This document shows, piece by piece, positions 14,725 through 18,320 of a DNA stretch of 18,320 nt (positions within the stretch are counted from its first letter, which is position 1; every line of letters begins with the position of its first letter). Made by a program: the position numbers and the translations under genes. The stretch is from Salinisphaera sp. UBA6602 (GTDB lineage: Bacteria > Pseudomonadota > Gammaproteobacteria > Nevskiales > Salinisphaeraceae): NCBI GenBank assembly GCA_002433465.1, contig DJIE01000258.1, forward strand, positions 563-18,882. The letters are read 5' to 3'. A model generated the notes under the pieces. It was not told the origin of the DNA. It was given only the letters and a program-made list of their open reading frames with translations, and did not search any database.

Positions 14725-15980
14725 GGGCTGTCTCGTTCGAAAGTCGCGCCCCAAAGCCGGCGGGTATCAAAGGTGTGCGCGGCCACCATGGTAATGATCA
14801 CGACGGCGGCAAAACAAAGCGCGGCCGGGCCGGGTTCGATGGCCATCAGTGCGCCGGCGCGCACCAGCGCCACAAGCACCGCGACCACGAAGACGTCGAT
14901 CATCGACCAGCGCCCGATCTTCTCGGTGATCCGGTACAGGCGCATCTGGGATCGCGAGTCGTCGTGCCAGCCGTGGGTGGCGGCCAGGCACAGCCAGGCA
15001 AGGGCTGCGATCTTGCTGATCGGCACCACCACGCTGGCCACGAAGATGACCGCGGCAATGGGCCACGAGCCGGTATGGGCCAGATGCAGGACGCCGCCAA
15101 TGATCGTCTGCGGATCGGTCGACCCCAGGCTGGTGGTCGACATGATCGGATAGATATTGGCGGGAATATACAGGATGACCGCGGTGACCAGCAGCGCCCA
15201 GGTCAGTTGAATACGATCCAATGCGTTGCTGACCGGGCGCCGGTTGCAGCGCGGGCAGCGCCCATGTCGATGTGGTTGGTAGGCCATGCCGCAACCGCGA
15301 CAGGCCACGGCGTCCTGGCTCGCGCCGGTACGGGCCGTTTCCAGGTGGGTATCGGTTACCGGCATGGGGGCGAGATTCTGCCAGAGAGAAACCCAGTCGA
15401 TGAGCGTGAAGGTGCGCAACAGCAGCAGGGCATAAATGCAGAAGGCGACGAACGAGGTGCCGATAGCGACATCGGCCAGGGTGACGATCTTGATCAGGCT
15501 CACGAGCACGCCGACGATGAATACGTCGGCCATCATCCACGGCTCCAGCGGGCGCAGAGTGCGCGCAAGCGCTAGGGACATGGCGCCCGACCGGCGGCGT
15601 GCAGCCTGGACGAGCAGGCAAACCAGCGCCAGCAGATACGCCGCCGGCAGGCCGGCGGTGGTCATGAACAACAGCACGCCCAGGCTCGGATAGTCGTGGC
15701 CCGACATCGCCCGCGCCGCATCGAAGAAGCTCATGCTGTGGGCGACGCCGCGGGTGGAAAAACTCAGAAAGTCGAAGGCAAACACCAGCCCGAGCATCAC
15801 CAGCGTCGCCAGCGCCCAGGCAAGCGGGCGTTGGTGATCGGGCTGCGCCGGCGGGGCGACATGATGGCCACAGCGCGGGCACTGAGCGGCTTCGCCGGCG
15901 GCACGCGGCGGTACACGCATGACCCAGTCGCATTCACCGCATACGGCGACGGCTTCGCCGATGACCTGTTCGTTGCTCAT
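14721..15980 (-). CDS. pqiA: Inner-membrane protein PqiA
   Basis: PqiA is the polytopic inner-membrane partner of PqiB. From ATG 15980 the product has 419 residues (E. coli 417). It is built of two similar halves, each with a zinc-ribbon-like cysteine cluster then about four transmembrane helices: CGECDW plus CPRCG at about 14-40, and CRGCGM plus CPRCNRR at about 230-255. The DVFIVGVLVSLIKI and DVFVVAVLVALVRAG segments are the repeated signature in the two halves. The frame is open to an ATG at 16025, but that start lies inside the gltA terminator; ATG 15992 is another option. None has a strong Shine-Dalgarno. It heads pqiABC. Confidence 0.93.
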   Translation of the reverse strand: MSNEQVIGEAVAVCGECDWVMRVPPRAAGEAAQCPRCGHHVAPPAQPDHQRPLAWALATLVMLGLVFAFDFLSFSTRGVAHSMSFFDAARAMSGHDYPSLGVLLFMTTAGLPAAYLLALVCLLVQAARRRSGAMSLALARTLRPLEPWMMADVFIVGVLVSLIKIVTLADVAIGTSFVAFCIYALLLLRTFTLIDWVSLWQNLAPMPVTDTHLETARTGASQDAVACRGCGMAYQPHRHGRCPRCNRRPVSNALDRIQLTWALLVTAVILYIPANIYPIMSTTSLGSTDPQTIIGGVLHLAHTGSWPIAAVIFVASVVVPISKIAALAWLCLAATHGWHDDSRSQMRLYRITEKIGRWSMIDVFVVAVLVALVRAGALMAIEPGPAALCFAAVVIITMVAAHTFDTRRLWGATFERDSP

Positions 15981-16023
15981 GTCGTCAACCATAGCCTGCA
16001 GGCGCGGCGGCAGATGCAGCAGC

Positions 16024-16050
16024 AAAAAAAAGCGGGCCGCAGCCCGCTTT
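16024..16050 (-). terminator. Intrinsic terminator of gltA
   Basis: On the minus strand AAAGCGGGC (16050-16042) pairs with GCCCGCTTT (16037-16029) around a 4-nt loop, followed by a T-run (to 16024). It lies about 40 nt after the gltA stop and only about 45 bp before the pqiA start, so little room remains for a separate pqi promoter between them. Confidence 0.9.
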
Positions 16051-16087
16051 CATCGCATGCCAGCGATCGCCTTAGCGACCGTTACGC

Positions 16088-17380
16088 TCAGCGGTTGTCG
16101 ATATCGACGTAGTCACGCAGTTCGTAACCGGTATAGACCTGGCGCGGCCGCGCGATGCGCATCCCCGGGTCGGCCATCATTTCCGACCAGTGCGCGGCCC
16201 AGCCGACGGTACGCGCGATGGCGAACATCGGGGTGAACATGTTGATCGGAATGCCCAGCGCCTGATAGATGATGCCGGAGTAGAAGTCGACGTTCGGATA
16301 CAGCTTGCGCTCGACGAAGTATTCGTCCTCCAGGGCGATGCGTTCCAGCTCCAGCGCCAGCTCGAAGAGCTTGTTGTTCTGCATGCCGTAGTGCTCGAGG
16401 ATCTCGTGGCAGTAGCCGCGAATGATCTTCGCACGGGGGTCGAAGTTCTTGTAGACGCGATGGCCGAAGCCCATCAGGCGGAACGGATCGTTCTTGTCCT
16501 TGGCCTTTTCCAGGTACTTCGGCACCTGGGACACGTCGCCGATCTGGGCGAGCATGTTCAGCACGGCTTCGTTGGCGCCGCCATGCGCGGGCCCCCACAG
16601 GGCCGCGATGCCCGAGGAAATCGCGGCATAGGGGTTGGCGCCGGTGGAGCCGGCCATGCGCACGGTCGAGGTGGAGGCGTTCTGCTCGTGGTCGGCGTGC
16701 AGGATGAACAGCACGTCCAGGGCCTTGGCGGCGACCGGATCCACTTCGTATTCCTCGGCCGGCACGGCAAAGCACATGCGCAGGAAGTTGGCAGCGTAAT
16801 CGAGATGGTTCTTCGGCCCGATCTTGGGCTGGCCGATGGAGTGCTTGTAGGCAGCCGCGGCGATCGTGGGCATCTTGGCGATCATGCGATGGGCAAAGAT
16901 CGCACGATGCTCGGGATCCCGAATATCGGTGGTGTCGTGATAGAAGGCCGACAGCGAACCGACGATGCCGGTCAGGATGGCCATCGGATGCGCGTCGTAG
17001 TGGAAGCCGTCGTAGAACTTCACCAGCGACTCGTTGAGCATCGTGTGATGCGTGATCGAGTGGCGGAAGTCTTCCATCTGCGTGGGGTTGGGCAGTTCGC
17101 CGTTAAGCAGCAGGTAGCAGACTTCGAGGTAGCTCGACTTCTCGGCCAGTTCCTGTACGGAATAGCCGCGATACATGAGGATGCCGTTCTCACCATCGAT
17201 GAAGGTGATATCGGACTTGCAGCTGCAGGTCGCCGTGAACGCGGGATCGTAGGTGAATACGCCCTGCTTGGTGTTCAGGCCACGCACGTCCACGCCGGGG
17301 GTGCCGAGCGTGCCTTCGACGAGCGGCAGCTCGGTGCTGCTGTCGTCCTGCGGATTGCTGATCTTGAAGGGTTGACTCAT
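16088..17380 (-). CDS. gltA: Citrate synthase, type II
   Basis: Condenses oxaloacetate and acetyl-CoA to citrate at the entry of the TCA cycle. The 430-residue product is the size of the Gram-negative hexameric enzymes (E. coli 427). The catalytic residues are His266 ([11 protein letters not shown]), His307 ([15 protein letters not shown]) and Asp365 (NVDFYSG). The N-terminal beta domain ([23 protein letters not shown]) typical of the NADH-sensitive type II enzymes is present; whether it is inhibited by NADH cannot be read. GGGAG (17392-17388) lies 7 nt before ATG 17380. It starts 36 bp after the malic enzyme stop on the same strand and ends with its own terminator. Confidence 0.98.
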   Translation of the reverse strand: MSQPFKISNPQDDSSTELPLVEGTLGTPGVDVRGLNTKQGVFTYDPAFTATCSCKSDITFIDGENGILMYRGYSVQELAEKSSYLEVCYLLLNGELPNPTQMEDFRHSITHHTMLNESLVKFYDGFHYDAHPMAILTGIVGSLSAFYHDTTDIRDPEHRAIFAHRMIAKMPTIAAAAYKHSIGQPKIGPKNHLDYAANFLRMCFAVPAEEYEVDPVAAKALDVLFILHADHEQNASTSTVRMAGSTGANPYAAISSGIAALWGPAHGGANEAVLNMLAQIGDVSQVPKYLEKAKDKNDPFRLMGFGHRVYKNFDPRAKIIRGYCHEILEHYGMQNNKLFELALELERIALEDEYFVERKLYPNVDFYSGIIYQALGIPINMFTPMFAIARTVGWAAHWSEMMADPGMRIARPRQVYTGYELRDYVDIDNR

Positions 17381-17416
17381 CTACGATCTCCCGGGTGTTG
17401 TCCGTCTCAAGTCTTT

Positions 17417-18320
17417 TCAGCCCTGGTCGGGCTCGACGACCGGCTGCGGATAATGCGAAGGGTATTCTGTCCGCGCAACGCCGGTGGCGATGGCGGCCTG
17501 TGCCACGGCGGGCGGTATGAAATCGATCAGGCGCGGATCGAAGGGGCTCGGAATGATGTAGTCCGGCCCGAACGACATCGCGTCCTGGCTGTGCGCCTCG
17601 AGTACGCTGTTGGGCACCGGCTGACGGGCGAGTTCGCCCATGGCCCGGGCCGCAGCCACGCACATTGTCATGTTTATGCGGCGGGCGCGCACGTCCAGCG
17701 CGCCGCGAAAGATATAGGGAAAACCCAGAACGTTGTTGACCTGGTTCGGGTAGTCGCTGCGGCCGGTCGCCATGATCAGGTCGTCGCGCACGCTCTTGGC
17801 TTCTTCCGGCGTGATCTCGGGCGTCGGGTTCGACAGCGCGAATACCACCGGCTTGGCCGGCATCATGCAGATCTGTTCGGCCGACACCGTACCCGGGCCG
17901 GACAGGCCGATGAATACGTCGGCCTGCTTCATGGCGTCGTCGACGCTGCGCAGGTCGGTCTTGGTGGCGAACTGGGCTTTTTGCTCGGACAGGTCGTCGC
18001 GATCGGAATGAATCACACCCTTGCGATCGCACATGAACACGTTTTCGAGCTGTGCGCCCATTTCCAGCAGCAGGTTCATCGAGGCCACGCCGGCCGCGCC
18101 TGCGCCCATACATACGATTTTCGCATCGCCAAGACGCTTGCCCTGAAGCTCAAGCGCGTTGATCAGCCCGGCCGCGACGATGATCGCGGTGCCGTGCTGG
18201 TCGTCGTGAAAGACCGGAATATCCAGACGCTCGATGAGCGTGTTCTCTATCTCGAAACAGTGCGGCGCCGCGATGTCTTCCAGATTGATGCCACCGAACG
18301 TTGGCGCGATGCGCACCACC
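17417..18320 (-). CDS. Malic enzyme, C-terminal part (start outside right edge), without phosphotransacetylase domain
   Basis: Oxidative decarboxylation of malate to pyruvate and CO2. About 300 C-terminal residues are present and the frame is open to the right edge; by family comparison roughly 130 N-terminal residues are missing. [11 protein letters not shown] and [12 protein letters not shown] carry the metal-binding Asp residues. A Rossmann nucleotide site follows ([12 protein letters not shown]), then [21 protein letters not shown] and [16 protein letters not shown], the pattern of the MaeB-type malic enzymes. The protein stops 20-30 residues after this segment, so the phosphotransacetylase-like domain of E. 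coli MaeB (759 residues) is absent, as in shorter single-domain enzymes. NAD versus NADP preference cannot be decided. It may be co-transcribed with gltA, 36 bp downstream. Confidence 0.93.
   Translation of the reverse strand, partial: VVRIAPTFGGINLEDIAAPHCFEIENTLIERLDIPVFHDDQHGTAIIVAAGLINALELQGKRLGDAKIVCMGAGAAGVASMNLLLEMGAQLENVFMCDRKGVIHSDRDDLSEQKAQFATKTDLRSVDDAMKQADVFIGLSGPGTVSAEQICMMPAKPVVFALSNPTPEITPEEAKSVRDDLIMATGRSDYPNQVNNVLGFPYIFRGALDVRARRINMTMCVAAARAMGELARQPVPNSVLEAHSQDAMSFGPDYIIPSPFDPRLIDFIPPAVAQAAIATGVARTEYPSHYPQPVVEPDQG

Overview
The window is chromosomal DNA from a GC-rich Gram-negative bacterium, most likely a gammaproteobacterium. The evidence is a set of conserved gene neighbourhoods: the type IV pilus cluster pilMNOPQ divergent from a class A penicillin-binding protein (mrcA/ponA), rhlB divergent from trxA-rho, a complete pqiABC operon, and a hexameric-type citrate synthase. 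A halophilic lineage such as Salinisphaera is possible, but the sequence alone does not settle it. There is no sign of mobile DNA, tRNA, rRNA or CRISPR. Almost everything is core genome in tightly packed operons.

Layout. Positions 1-3360 (minus) hold pilM-N-O-P-Q, four genes joined by ATGA stop/start overlaps, with pilQ following after 14 bp and running off the left edge. A good sigma70 promoter sits upstream of pilM. Positions 3648-6026 (plus) encode PBP1A, followed by a conserved protein of unknown function (6155-6790) and a universal stress protein (7108-7584). Convergent with these, cysQ (7605-8414) and rhlB (8488-9801) lie on minus. Across a 333-bp divergent gap, trxA (10135-10461, with a strong terminator) and rho (10584-12092, with a strong terminator) lie on plus. 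After a 390-bp gap come pqiC, pqiB and pqiA (12482-15980, minus, ATGA overlaps), then gltA (16088-17380, minus) and the C-terminal two thirds of a malic enzyme (17417 to the right edge, minus).

How the genes work together. PilM/N/O/P form the inner-membrane alignment complex of the type IV pilus and pass to the PilQ secretin. PBP1A builds peptidoglycan. RhlB, thioredoxin and Rho cover RNA unwinding, thiol redox and transcription termination. CysQ recycles PAP from sulfate assimilation. PqiABC forms an MCE-type envelope-spanning lipid transport bridge. Malic enzyme and citrate synthase sit at the pyruvate/TCA entry point and may be co-transcribed.

The most unusual item is an 84-residue N-terminal extension of Rho, extremely rich in Asn, Gly and Arg/Lys, in front of an otherwise indel-free Rho. 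Secondary points are a terminator-like hairpin in the leader of mrcA, two adjacent perfect dyads in the presumed rhlB leader, and a conserved orphan protein with a degenerate nucleotidyltransferase-like motif. I did not find a convincing new multi-gene system.
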